From Ampelomyces quisqualis (lineage: Eukaryota; Ascomycota; Dothideomycetes; Pleosporales; Phaeosphaeriaceae): a DNA stretch of 64,000 bases. A program made the translations under genes and the position numbers. The stretch lies in the NCBI GenBank assembly GCA_018398575.1, contig JAGTXZ010000018.1, positions 3,472,001 to 3,536,000 on the forward strand. Reading direction: 5' to 3'. The notes under the pieces were generated by a model, which worked only from the letters and a program-made list of their open reading frames with translations, searched no databases and was not told the origin of the DNA. Position 1 is the stretch's first letter. Every line of letters begins with the position of its first letter. Positions 48,558 through 59,770 of this stretch are shown piece by piece.

Positions 48558-48857
48558 TATAACAAACATATATAAATATATGTTATATCTAATACTTTAT
48601 AAAGGCTTAGTAACAGATTATACAAGAGATAGTAGAAGTAGTACTAAAAGTACTCTAAATCTGCTCTAACTTAGTTGCTACCTTAACTATAAATATAAGC
48701 CTATTAGATTAGATAGAGAATAAGTTTTTCTTCTTCTTCTGTACAAGACCTATAGGTGTATAGCCAATCCAGAATCTCTAATATAACACGCACTCCTATA
48801 CACCTCTAATACGCATCCAATTTAATCCTAATAGCTGTACCTACCTGCGTTATTATA
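48558..48857 (+). repeat. 3' LTR of B2
   Basis: It runs TATAACAAACATATA...GCGTTATTATA, where TGT and TGTTACA have been changed by RIP-type transitions. Confidence 0.92.
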
Positions 48858-51800
48858 GAAGTATACTATAAGTATAAGCTAGATTAAAGATTTCTTTTCT
48901 TAACCTTAATAGTTTCTTTACTAAAGACTGCCTTACTCTTAAGTAAGAGATTACACTGCTTAGTCTTGCGCTAAAATTAGTATAGTAGATTTAGATTGTT
49001 TGCTAGGACCTAGTTATCCTTACTCTTGTTATTAGGCGTAAGAGTAGTAGCGTTCTTCTTGTAGGCGCGCGCGTAGGCTATCTTGTTAACTATAATAGTA
49101 GGATTCTTCTTAGGCAGCTGCCTAAGTTAGTAATAAACTAAATTAAGAGTAGAAAAAACTTACTATAATAGAGAAGATTAAGAGACTAGTTAATAAAGTA
49201 GATAATAAGAAGAATTAATAGATAGGTAGCTAGTAAATAAGTTTATTAATAAGTTAATTAATGCCCTAGAGTGTAAGAATATAGAAGTAGGTATGCTTCT
49301 TATACTTAAGTAACGTAACTACTAGGTAATAAGCTTACCTACGCCTTCTCTTACCTAATTGCGTAATCTTACTCTATAATAACACGCTTAAACAAACTAC
49401 CTCTTACCTAGCTAACAGACTAGGTAATAATAAATGCTCTAAATTAAAGCTTAGTAAATAGGTAAACTTACACTAACAGTCTGTTTACACCTATTCTATA
49501 GAACTACCTGCTTATAAGACCTTTATATAAGGCCTAGTTATAATAATATAAGCTATAATTTTAAGCAGATAACACTAATATTAGAGTTAGTTATATAGAT
49601 AGTAAATAATTAGGAATTTTTACGCTAACGATATACGTTTAAGCTAATAAATAGAGTAATATAACGCTTGTTATATAGAGTAGCCTTACTATTTGCCTCT
49701 ATTACTGCTTTTAATCTGCTAAGTAGATTAGGTAAGCTAATAAGTTTGTCTAATCTAGAGAGTGTGTAACAGAGTATGTAAATTAGCAGATTATAGAGTT
49801 ATTACGTGTAATACCTAAGTATGTTACTAAGAAAGTAAGAGTCTATTTAGGACTAAACTAATTAATTAAGCTGTCTCTTAGCTTAGTATATTTAATCTAA
49901 TCTATCTTTATATAGTATAGAATAAGTAATAAAATCTTTTTTACTTATAACAATTTAATCTATAGTATTGCTTAGCTTCTACAAAAATACCTAAGGATTT
50001 GTCGTTAGTAGATAGCTATATTAATAGCGCCTAGGTTGTTAGATAAAGTACGCGTCTTATTACTATTAACTAATTAATTTCTAGCTAACGCAAATATATT
50101 AGTAGCTAAGTCTATAATTAGGAATATATTTATTAGGTACCTAGTCTTATAGAGAGGTATAGGATAGTAGGTAATTTGCAAATACACTTCTATTTTTACA
50201 GGCATAATACAGCTACGCTTAGCTAAAATTACTATACGCTTACGCTATACTATTAGTATAGAGTATAACTTAATGTAGTGTCTATAGATATAGAGAGCTA
50301 GAAAACTACTAGAGATATTATTATATAAAATGCTAACTCTTAAGAGCTTAAAGATATTATTACCTATAATATAAGGTACTAGAAGTTTATTAATAATATA
50401 TACTATCCTATATAACTAGATAACTTCTCTATCTACTATATAGAAAATAATAGAAAAGTTATATACAACTTGTTTAGTATATAGAGTAGTAGAATTAACG
50501 CTATTTATCTTTATAAACTATTTCTTAGTAAAATCCTAAATAACTACATAGAGATAATAGCTTATTTTAGTGCGTTAGACAAGAGATACGCTAGCTCTAG
50601 TGTCTAGATAGAACTTAATTAAGATGTTATTAGGCGCGTATATATAAGCTTTTGCAGGCTTATAGTAATTATTAAAGGTAGTAATAAGAACTATATTAGT
50701 ATTAGTATATTTAGGTGCGTATTTAGCATTATTGTAAGTAGAAACTTTTAACAGAGCTACTAGTATAGGCAATAATAGCAATAAAGTGTAAGATAATAAA
50801 AGAAAGGAGTTACCTAATCTGCTTAGTGTTTAGACAGCAGAAATAGTAGAGTTAGAGTTATAGCTATCTATCTAGAGCTTTGTTAGAAGTTTTCTAACTT
50901 AGTGCCTAGAAGGATATTAGCGCTATTACTTTACATAGTATAATCTAGCTTAGGCTCTAAGTTCTTTAACTTGCTATTAGAAGATTCTCTAAAGAATAAT
51001 AACACTGCGTCTGCTAGAAACGTAACCTACTTCTAAAACTTTAAACAGGTAGAGTATATATTATCTTAGTGCTTACTACTATAATAAGTATATAGGTACT
51101 TAAGTAGTTATAGAGTATAGGTAGGTATAATAGTACGTAAAGTAAAAACAGTTAAAGCGTTACTATAGAGTATAATATAGTTAGTAGTTTTCTTAAGTAA
51201 TAGAGTATCTTAATCCTTGCAGTTACAATTACGTTTATAGTTCTAGTCTTAACGTAAAGCTTAATTCTAGGCAAATTGCTTAGTAATAGACTTAAATTCG
51301 CGTTACGCCTATAGTTATTAATCTTTCTAGGCTTACTTACATAAGTCCTCTTTTTAGTAACACTTATTAATAAAGGTTTCTATAGTTATATTAGCGTAGA
51401 TAGAAACTAAGGCTATAAGGAGAGGATTAAGGTTAGACTAGATCTTATAATTTTTTATAACTTTCTATGCAATAGGGTTATAGCTAGTGTTATAGAGTAA
51501 GGTCTACTTTCTTGTAATATAGTCCTGCACTAATAGTTTAGTACTAAACCTATACTTTAGCGTATTAGCTTCTTGTTTAGCGCTAATAATATTGCTCTAG
51601 AAGTAGTACTAAAGAAAGTTAATTTAGGTATCTATACTAGTTATTATATATTTATATTTAGGTTCTAAGAGAGAAGTATACTACTTAAAGGTCTATCTTG
51701 TTAAATATAACAGTAGTACTTTAAGTACTCTTATAAACCTATACTATTTAATATACAGACTAATCTACTAAGCGTATAGATAAATACTAGTAGTGCTGTT

Positions 51801-53460
51801 AAAGTTTTTTATTTTCTCTAGCTTTAGCTAGTAGCTATTTACTAGTTCTAGTGTACAGGACTTAGTAAAACTGTCTTAACGTTAATAACAGTAACGTTAT
51901 TTATTATACTGCTAAGAGTAGCGTCTATAGAAAGAATAGTTAGTATCTAATAACAATCTACTTAATAAGAAGTTACTATAATAGTAGTAAGTACGTATAG
52001 GTTGTCTAGTATAAGTTACTTTAAGCATGCTATACTACTAGAGTAAAGGCTAGTATTAAGACGCTAGAGTATTATAACGCAAGTTATAGTAACAGTTATA
52101 AGTTAGAAGTATAGGCATTAAAAAATCTTTCTAGATCTCTTTAGTCTTAGCTAAATATTGTTAGAAACTAAACCTAGTCTGTTTCTAAGCTTTCTAAGGC
52201 AGAGGCGCATTAACTACTTCTTCTACTTCTTTAGTTAGTTCTTATATAAATTAATTTTACTAGAAGTTAAGATTATTAGGTCTTAGTCTTCTACTATCTA
52301 GATAGTTAGATACTTATTATTAATTCTTCTCCTAGTGCGTGCAGGATATTAGGCAGCTTACTGTAGTAGTAGTAGCCTACTAAGCCTTAGTAAAATTAAC
52401 TAGCCTTTTAAAAGTTAGTAGAATAGTTCTATTAGCTTATTATCTTACTAGTTCTAGAATAATAAGAGCGTCCTAATAGTACTAGTTATTTAAGTATTCT
52501 TAGAGTAGGTTTAGAAGCTAGCCTCCTAGCCTATTTCTAGTAGAAGTAGTAGCTACTATCCTTAATAGAGGTAAGTAGAGTTAAGAAGGTTAAAAGGTGT
52601 ATATACAGGCAGAGTAGTTAAAGATTAGTTTTACTTCCAACTTAAGAGACTATGCCTTAGCTCTTAGAACTAGCTCTAGTTCTAAGGATTAATTAGAAGT
52701 AAGTAGTTAACATACAGGTAGAAGTATAAAAAGCTAAAGAGGAAAGAGACTTAAAAAGTATCTAAGAAAATAGAAAAAGGTAGAGCTGTTAGGGCGTAAG
52801 TATCTACTTAGTAGTAGCTCTAAAAGCTAATTCTTAATTTAGTTAGTTACTTCTCTTATAACTAGAGTAGCTAGTTCTAAGTTTAATCTAGTAGTTTTCC
52901 TAACTACTAGTCTTTTCTCAACTAGCTCTAGCGCTAGTTTTCTTTCTTTCTAGCTACTACCTTTTTATAGTTACTAGAGCAGCGTTTGTTAGCCTAGTTC
53001 TAAGAGTAGTAAGCGTATAGTAGATAGAAACTAGAATTATAGAGTAGATTAGCGTATATAACGTAGTAAAGAAAATTAGCTCTATTTATTAAGGTTAAGT
53101 CTCTTAAGCTCTTAGCTACTAATAAGTTTCTTAGAAGGTATTAGGTATAAGGCCTAATTATTGTATTTTAGTTAAGGTCTTTACTATTTTAAGTAGTTAG
53201 CTACTCTAATAGAGTAAAAACAGACGTAGATAAAGTAGTAATATATAAGTAGTAAAGAAGAAAAAGATTTATAAGCCTTCTATAGGTAAAAGAGTAGGAC
53301 TATAATAGTACTTCTTATTAATAAGTAAGAGTAAAAGCAGGTAGTACTGCATAATACAAATTAAGAGTTTTTAGCTACTAGATACTATAGCCTAGGGCCT
53401 AAAAGTATAGTAAAAGTGTATTGTTTATTGTAATTATATTAAGTGTAGAGTCTTATAGAT
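48858..53460 (-). mobile_element. Element D: degraded minus-strand retroelement
   Basis: The firmest evidence is an aspartic-protease-like site at 50575-50604 (minus strand), LDTRASVSLV, close to the LDTGASVSLI form of Gypsy-type retroelements. One minus-strand frame can be followed from about 50781 down to about 49980 with only RIP stops. Upstream (about 51000-52700, minus) a His/Cys- and charge-rich reading would fit gag. I could not identify RT, integrase or LTRs. The left edge is the B2 LTR and the right edge is the change to GC-balanced DNA near 53460. Confidence 0.55.
50575..50781 (-). pseudogene. Retroelement aspartic protease fragment (element D)
   Basis: This 68-codon open segment ends in the active-site-like sequence LDTRASVSLV, where Gly of the DTGA signature is replaced by Arg, as expected from GGA-to-AGA change. 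The same frame continues downstream past a RIP-type TAA, with a segment similar to the IIGND part of such proteases (reads IIGNNIF). Confidence 0.65.
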
Positions 53461-53545
53461 AAGGCAGCTTAAGCTATCTACAGGCAGGCACTGCCAAGGC
53501 ACTAAGCCCTAATGGGAGATCCTTTATGGAAACTCCATACCCGAT
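53461..53545. repeat. Direct repeat, left copy (~85 bp)
   Basis: It contains AAGCTATCTACAGGCAGGCA and CTGCCAAGGC and recurs at 54441-54527, 980 bp away, with small differences. It marks the border between AT-rich and GC-balanced DNA. Confidence 0.85.
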
Positions 53546-54440
53546 CTGTTCTGTAGCATCCTACAAGTAAGGAGGAGATGTATAAGACATATAGCCTATC
53601 TCATGTCTTAAAAACCCCTATTCTAAGAAACACCTCGAAATCGTCTAACAAGACTTCTTCTAGTTCTCAGTCAGGCTATATAGACTGTCTGGGACCATTC
53701 CGGTCCCTGTGAGCAGCGCTTCCACGAGGCTCCACACCTTACAGCAACTCAGACACTCACGCAGACTACAGGCTGTCAGAGTGTTCCGCTAGGAGTCCAC
53801 AATAGTGTTAGCAAGTCTGCTGTATCGTGTGAAAAAATTATCTGATTCGGATATGTAGGCCGCAGGCAAACCTCGCTATCCGCTTTGATACAGCCAAGTC
53901 CCATGAATGAGCCGACTAAACACCGACCTATGCCGACGGCCGGTCCGCAATTAGCGACGATGGAATAAGTTTGCAAATTGCAATGCATTCATTCTCCAAG
54001 GTTTTGCTAAAGGTCCCAAGGAACTTACCACCCACCGACGGCGGGTTACATTGTGACTGATATCTTGGGGTACGGCTGCTAGGTGCCACGGGGAAGCCCT
54101 CCCTATGCTACCCAGACGTCCTATGCTATGGACAACAGCACAAGTCTGGGCACTCATGTTGGGTACGATGTCGCGTCGCAGTAGGAGAAGAAGTCGCTAG
54201 CACGCACTACAACAAGCAAACGGGTAGGCACGGTTGCTACGCTTGCGCGTGGTCCTTTGGATTTAGTCGTCTGTATGAGCGGAAGAGGCACGTTGCACTC
54301 AAGCATGAGATTGAGCTTGTTGCGTGTAATATTCCCGGGTGTGACGAAGAGTTTCCACAGGTCCTGCTACGGCCGAGGCCCAAAGACAGCAAAAGCTTGG
54401 TGTATATCGTGAGATTGTATTGAGTGTTGAGTCTCATGGG
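53546..54440. other. Spacer between the direct repeats
   Basis: This GC-balanced spacer holds short minus-strand ORFs without motifs and the zinc-finger relic at 54223-54423. No LTR-type ends (TG...CA) are seen on the flanking repeats. Confidence 0.45.
54223..54423 (+). pseudogene. C2H2 zinc-finger fragment
   Basis: A 66-codon + strand frame reads CYACAWSFGFSRLYERKRHVA followed by LKHE, then ACNIPGCDEEF. This is the C-x2-C...LYxxKRHVxxKHE layout followed by C-x4-C that is common in fungal multi-finger C2H2 regulators. The second finger loses its histidines and the frame then runs into unrelated sequence and TGA. No upstream start or remaining protein is visible, so it is a relic. Confidence 0.6.
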
Positions 54441-54527
54441 TGAGGCGGCTCAAGCTATCTACAGGCAGGCACTGCCAAGGCCCTAAGCCCGAAATGGAGA
54501 TTCTTTCATGGAAACTCTGATCCGTTC
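54441..54527. repeat. Direct repeat, right copy
   Basis: It matches 53461-53545, with the same core AAGCTATCTACAGGCAGGCA. It is not AT-shifted, whereas the left copy carries a few C-to-T changes. Confidence 0.85.
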
Positions 54528-55195
54528 TTCAGCAGGTCCGACTGGACTCCATGCGTAGGCATCTCGACAGTGACACTGAGTACTGGGCTGGGGACGACAG
54601 TGAAACCGTTTGAGCTTTGTAACGTCAAAACAGAAGGTTTGAATAAGCTACAATGCAGATGTCATTGATTCTCCCGGGAGTCTCTGTCCAGTGGAATGAA
54701 TGCATGGTGTATGATAAAGTTTGGGGGAAGAGCTCAGTAAGACGTACCTAGTGATAATTCTTACCGCCGGGGACAGTTAACACCACTGGCTGCGACTGTT
54801 GCAGCCCCCAGTTTGGTAAGCAGCAATTGGTTGAGGGTAACTATGTGGGTTCCGTACGCGTAGTGGTTACGGCTTGTAGCCGTGTCCACAGCACTATGAA
54901 TCACGTAGATGAAAATTAAGAGCCTTCATGTGAGGACCAAGCACAGGAAGAAGAGGGGAAGAGGGGGCTCAGCTTTACTCCATTGAGCAAGTTGAGCTAG
55001 ATGACGTGGCCACGGCTCGTAAGGGGCAGTCTGACCAGTCGTACGTCTACGCTCGGTAGTTGACTTTGTAAAGTAGAGACTTCCAAAAGTGGACTTCAAT
55101 GGAGTCCGAAGTGTAGGCCAGATGCCTGACTAGTCGTGCCATTGCGGACTACCACCGCGCAGAATAAGACGTGCGGTGTAAGACTCGCATGGCAT
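54528..55195. other. Intergenic, 3' of the transcription-factor gene
   Basis: GC-balanced with no ORF that has a recognisable motif. It would include the 3' UTR of the gene ending at 55196. Confidence 0.5.
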
Positions 55196-57559
55196 CTATT
55201 TTGGCAAGCCGAGGTCCCAGCCCGGATCGAGAATATCGGCGTTGAACCAGTCCAAAGAAGGTTGCGACTGGAACAGTTGCCACATTCTGTCGTCGTTCCA
55301 CGAAGAAGCAAGAAACTCATCCACGTTCCTATCCGTCTCAGTGAAGTCCAGTTGGCCTGTGGCCGTATCCGTCAGCAGCGTGCCGGTGTCTGCCACGCAG
55401 GTATTCGAAGCAGGTGTACTTGTAGATGCTGTGTTGATAAGAGGCTTACACAGACTAATCAGGGTGGTACAGAGTCGGTGCAGACGATTGACGAATTTGT
55501 TTTCCGCGACAAGTTCAGAAATACTGTCAGTTACATCTTGTAAGAGTTTAAAATCTTGCGCATTCGAAGCGCCTACTACGTTGCAAAATACAACGAAGAA
55601 AGGGCACAGTGGGTAGGAGAGCATGGTCCTGTATTGGATTAGTAATTGAATAATCGATATCCCATCCAAGACCTTACCAAGCAAGGTATGGGTCGTAACC
55701 TTCGATGAAATGGCGAAGGCTCTTCGATATAGATTCGATATATTTGACGCACTCTAGTGCTTTCCGCGCACTCTGCAGGCAGGCCTCCCGTTCAAATGGC
55801 ACGGTCGTGACTGTTGGGCTCAAACGGTGGACCGAGGCGAGGGTAGAGTAATACTTGAATTCGACACACTTCCAATGAAGAAGGATATCTGGATGAGTGT
55901 CGAGTAGATGAGAGGGCCGTTCCTGCATCGTGTTAGCTAAGTCGAGTGAAGCGTGCGACTGTGCAAGTCACTGACCCTTTCCATAAGGAGGAGGAGGTCG
56001 GCCATCGTGGCCCGTAGCCAGGCTACTTCATCCCTCAAGGAATGCACAGGTCGCTTTGCAGCTATTTCGAGGGTGATGTCCAACACCTTGTCGTGGATAG
56101 GTACCAGTTCCATCCCGAAGACCTCAAAGATGCTCATTGGGTTTGATGCATCTGGCTTCAACAACGAAGAGACCTTGATGTTGAGTGGTGGCAAAGATCT
56201 TGGCCGCAGAAGTAATGTGCTCATGACACTGTCAAATTGGCAACACCATGCAAGAGCGGCGTGTATTTCTTCTTCTTGCTCGTTCCTCGGATTTGTATTA
56301 GTGATAGTGTGATACCCAAGGGCAACAATTGACCGTGAAGCGTACGCAATCAGCTCCCAACAGCTTGTAGGGTTACCGATTATCTGCATGAGCATGGCCT
56401 AGACACGTAATTAGAATACGGGAATCAACTGACGGCGATGCAGACTCACTCCGGTTATGAGAGCCTGGACCAGAAGAAGGGAAGGGCTTGTTAGCAACCC
56501 AACCTTGTCGAGAGAAGTCAGTGCTGCAGTCAGATGATCGTACTCCATTTGCTTGATGTGTTTTTGAACTTGGGCACTTTTCCGCCCCTGCAGGTTGCTG
56601 GCGTACAGAACCACGGCGGCCTTGAAGTGTATGATGACCTTGTACAGAAGCAGAGTCTTTTCATCTGCCGTACCTTCCATCAGTGCCAACCCGATACGTT
56701 CAACTGCCTTTGGTGGTATATGGTCGAGGCTATGAAAGTTGATTGTGGTAGGGTCCATACCTTTGGGCTCAGCTGGGGTCAAGCGTTAGTGGTGCGTGAT
56801 GTGAGGATTGAGATACTGACTGGCTAGGATCACATGTAAGATTTCACCAGGAGTCAAGTCAGTGGAGATGTACATTGATGTGTTAAAAGTACTGCGATCA
56901 GTGATAGTAGGTACAGGAGCGTTAGACACATGATCTACAAAAGATATCGCAGTTTCGAGCACCGAGCGTTGATGGACGGAAAGCAGTCCATTGGTGGAGA
57001 GTTCCCTGCTGATCAAGATACGAGCTTCGGTTGCGGATTGCTGCGTGGTTTCTACCTCAGCAGCTGAGGCGACAGTGTCATGGACTGAGCTTTTTGTCCG
57101 CATCCGCTTCGTCGGTCGTTGACTTGATGCAGGTGCTGCGGGAGTGGCAGATGATGCGGGAGTGGCAGATGATGCGGGAGTGGCAGATGATGCGACGATG
57201 GCCGCACCTGTTATGCTCGGCGGGCGATTGGTACTGTGCACCGAGTCTTCAAGTGTCGATAGCCGTTGGACAAGAGCTTGAATCCTTTCGTCACTAACAG
57301 CAGCTTACTTAGCAGGGACCTTGCTTCAGGTAGAGAATGCTTACGTTCGAACTTTTGGGCGAGGGGTCCGCTTGTGTCTATTGCGAAGACATTCCGTCTT
57401 GGCGGCGACACAGTTGGCGCATGGCCCTTTGCGATCGCACCTTACCTTCCTAGCATGGCATGAGTCGCACTACGACGGTTCAGCAACGAAGAGAGGAGAG
57501 TACTAGGGGCTACTTACGGCTTGAATGCCGCCATGGGCGGCCCAGGTTTCCTCGGGCAT
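55196..57559 (-). CDS. Zn2Cys6 fungal transcription factor, 687 aa, seven exons
   Basis: Exons read 57559-57518, 57469-57345, 57293-56821, 56772-56450, 56398-55976, 55922-55678 and 55628-55196. The six introns are 48-53 nt, all GT-AG, several with CTAAC-like branch sites, and all phases agree to give 687 residues. Exon 2 carries the binuclear zinc cluster starting CDSCHARKVRC, spacing C-x2-C-x6-C-x5-C-x2-C-x6-C, followed by a basic linker. A short coiled coil (RIQALVQRLSTLEDSV) suggests dimer binding. A 6-residue repeat ASSATP x3 follows. The middle (about residues 220-460) resembles the fungal-specific TF middle homology region, with segments such as LLVQALITG and CWELIAYASRSIVALGYH. The C-terminus is acidic/aromatic (WFNADILDPGW), like an activation domain. 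It would act in the nucleus on CGG-type sites; the target genes are unknown. Confidence 0.88.
57138..57191 (-). repeat. 18-bp in-frame minisatellite in the TF gene
   Basis: Three perfect copies of an 18-bp unit (GATGATGCGGGAGTGGCA on the + strand) encode the ASSATP hexapeptide. The array lies between the zinc cluster and the middle homology region, where length change should be tolerated. Confidence 0.9.
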
Positions 57560-57634
57560 AGCCACTACGGCAAGTGGTGGATGGCTAGATTTCGGACAAG
57601 TGGCTCGAAACTCTTGTAGCGATTCGGAAGTTTT

Positions 57635-57650
57635 TACTCCGCACGGAGTA
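57635..57650. promoter_or_regulatory. 16-bp palindrome upstream of the TF gene
   Basis: TACTCCGCACGGAGTA is a perfect inverted repeat (TACTCCG-CA-CGGAGTA) 76 bp upstream of the TF start codon. It contains CCG-N2-CGG, an everted pair of the CGG triplets bound by zinc-cluster dimers. A role as regulator site is inference; related half-motifs are scattered nearby. Confidence 0.45.
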
Positions 57651-58876
57651 CAATCAAATGGGTAGTTGTAAGGTGTGGTCACGGTGAGGTCGGAAGCCGG
57701 GATGCCAAGGCCACCGCGCCCGAAGTACGGTACGGATACGGAGTAGTAGTTTCCCAGTCAGGCAGGACTTCAGAGCCATCCTCACAATCCCAGACTTTCA
57801 CAAATGCTCGGGTCCTTCATACGCGCATGCAAGAATTTCAGATGCCCGAGCCGCAATGCAGTGTCTCCATTCTCGAGGGTGAACGTGCGGACATCACTAT
57901 TGATGTGTCTGGAACAGCCCCTGCATCGGTATTATATCGGTCACCAACTACTCGGGCCTAACAGCGACGTCGTCGTTATTGCAAGCAACAAGCCTGTGCG
58001 AAGTACGGAGTGCCATAGAGTGCATTCTCTCCGCAAGGACTGTCATTATCAGTCACAGTAGATTCAAAGGCCCCCAAAACAGGCAGTGGAAAGCAATGGA
58101 TGCACAGTTGGATCCCACATGACGGGAGCTCCCGAATCGGCGCTCTAGCCGTTTCACGGCCGTGGGTGGGCGGCCACCAAAATCGACGAGCGCACGACAT
58201 TCAGCAAGGAAACGTCGCAGGCGTTGGATGTCATCAAAGATAAGACGCTCTCAGCTGGAATGGCTGTTGGCAGGCCAGGGGTTGGCTGAAGGCTGAGCGA
58301 AAAGGCTCGTGGCTACGGAGTACGGAGACGATACAGCAATTTGGGTGGTAGAAGAAAGGGGCGGTGCGTCGCACAGCTCGAAAGACTGCCGACCGAATTG
58401 CTAGAGATCGGCAACGCAACCTGCGGTGTCAGTTTGAGGACTTAGTGGCCATCAAGCCCGGGCTGCGCAGCGATCGTCTTGGGACATGCCACGCGTGCGG
58501 GACTCGGGACACTGTGGCAGATGTCGTTTACGCCTTCCGATTGGCATCGTATGTTTTCCATGTCAACAAGAAGCTCGCCAAAGCGCGGGCGTAAGCCTGT
58601 TACGAGACGTGGGATAGTGTCCATTGACGTTGTATTATTACGAGTAGGGAACGCAGTGCACCGGGTCGTGGGCGCAGACTCAGCTTTGGGGTGGAAGGAC
58701 ATGGTCCATGGACATGTGATTGTGTGCGACACTCGCTTTCTCGATGAAAGAGGTAGTTTTTTATTCACCGACATGCAGCGATCCGTAGACGACGATCAAG
58801 GGCCATGTTTGCCCTGGAACAGTCGTGAGTCGGCAGCCAATCCGAGCATTTCGCGGAGAAACGTGGGGTGTAGTCC

Positions 58877-58950
58877 TCCGTATGTGCCTTTGTACTGCTC
58901 CGTATGTGCCTTTGTACTGCTCCGTATATGCCTTTGTACTGCTCCGTAAG
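58877..58950. repeat. 22-bp minisatellite, 3.3 copies
   Basis: Units TCCGTATGTGCCTTTGTACTGC start at 58877, 58899 and 58921, with a partial fourth at 58943. Only one base differs between units. Each unit begins with the CTCCGTA half of the local palindromic motif. Confidence 0.93.
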
Positions 58951-59770
58951 TTTGTAGGAATCAGAAGCTCTGATAAGCAGCGCCACTGCAAAATGGCAAA
59001 TGGCCGGGTACCTCACACAGAAGCCCAGGCGCCTTGGATGAAAGCGAAAGCGACTGTGGGCATCAAGGGAACGGGCACCAACTGCGATCCAGGGATGCCC
59101 TGGCTCCCCCAACTGCTCTGACGAAAAGCAGTTGCTAATGGCGTCGGTTCAGGCGGAATGTGGCCTGCGGCGGGCGGTGAATGGCCGACTCCCACGCGAC
59201 CCTTGCAGTTGGCACCATGGCAGCACCAAAGCGTCTGTCTTATCTCTTACTCCCATCCACCTCCAACGTTGCGCGCGCAGACTCCACCACCGGCCACCCT
59301 CACCAAACATGACAGGGCGCTGGCCGTCCTGATCCTGACCGTCTCCGGGCGCGGGACCTACTACTAGGCCGCTACCAAAAAAGAAAGAGGAGTCTACTCC
59401 GTACCACGCTCCCCAAAAGCCCCTCTGCACCCGCAGGCTACTCCTTTCTCATTGTGCCACCCACCAGCGCGGCTGCTCCCGTCCACAGTGCTCCGGCTGC
59501 TTGGGTTTGACGGTCAGTTCTGGGTTGCTTATCTTGTGCGCCAGCCCCGATACATACTTACTGGCTGCCTGCTTGTTCTATATATTGCCAGAGCCCCATC
59601 CCCAGCTAACCCTTTTGACCCAGCTCCTTGGTCGTGCCTCCAACTGCCCCAACACTCGCTCCCTCTGATCTATCTCTGCTACCCCTGCTTCCCACAGTCC
59701 GGGCCTTCCATGAGCCGCCCATCACTCGCCCAAGAGCCACCCCACGACCACCGTTTTCGGTCGATTCCTG

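Larger units (their letters stand above)
41791..48857 (+). mobile_element. Gypsy family B, copy B2, uninterrupted (7067 bp)
   Basis: Two 300-bp direct LTRs (41791-42090 and 48558-48857) enclose gag, protease, RT, RNase H, integrase and chromodomain on the + strand. This copy gives the reference layout for the interrupted B1. All frames carry RIP stops, and RT and integrase are offset by an indel. The flanking pentamers CCTAC (left) and GAAGT (right) do not match, so a target duplication is missing although the LTR edges are exact by comparison with B1. Confidence 0.93.
57560..59770. other. Divergent intergenic region with TACGGAGTA-type motifs
   Basis: This holds the shared upstream DNA of the minus-strand TF gene and the plus-strand gene at 59771. 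Short ORFs exist on both strands (for example 58774-58442 minus and 58479-58949 plus) but overlap each other without motifs. Copies of TACGGAGTA or TACTCCGTA occur at 57737-57745, 58314-58322 and 59395-59403, partial ones near 58004 and 58321, and in the minisatellite. CT-rich tracts and a TATATATTG run near 59580 could belong to the promoter of the 59771 gene. Confidence 0.55.

Noticed and set aside
16810..53460. CRISPR array or other bacterial repeat system
   Set aside because: The repeats are LTRs or tandem duplications without regular short spacers, and the sequence is eukaryotic with introns.
58442..58774. 110-codon minus-strand ORF upstream of the TF gene
   Set aside because: A + strand frame over the same DNA is equally protein-like and neither has a motif; not supported as a gene.
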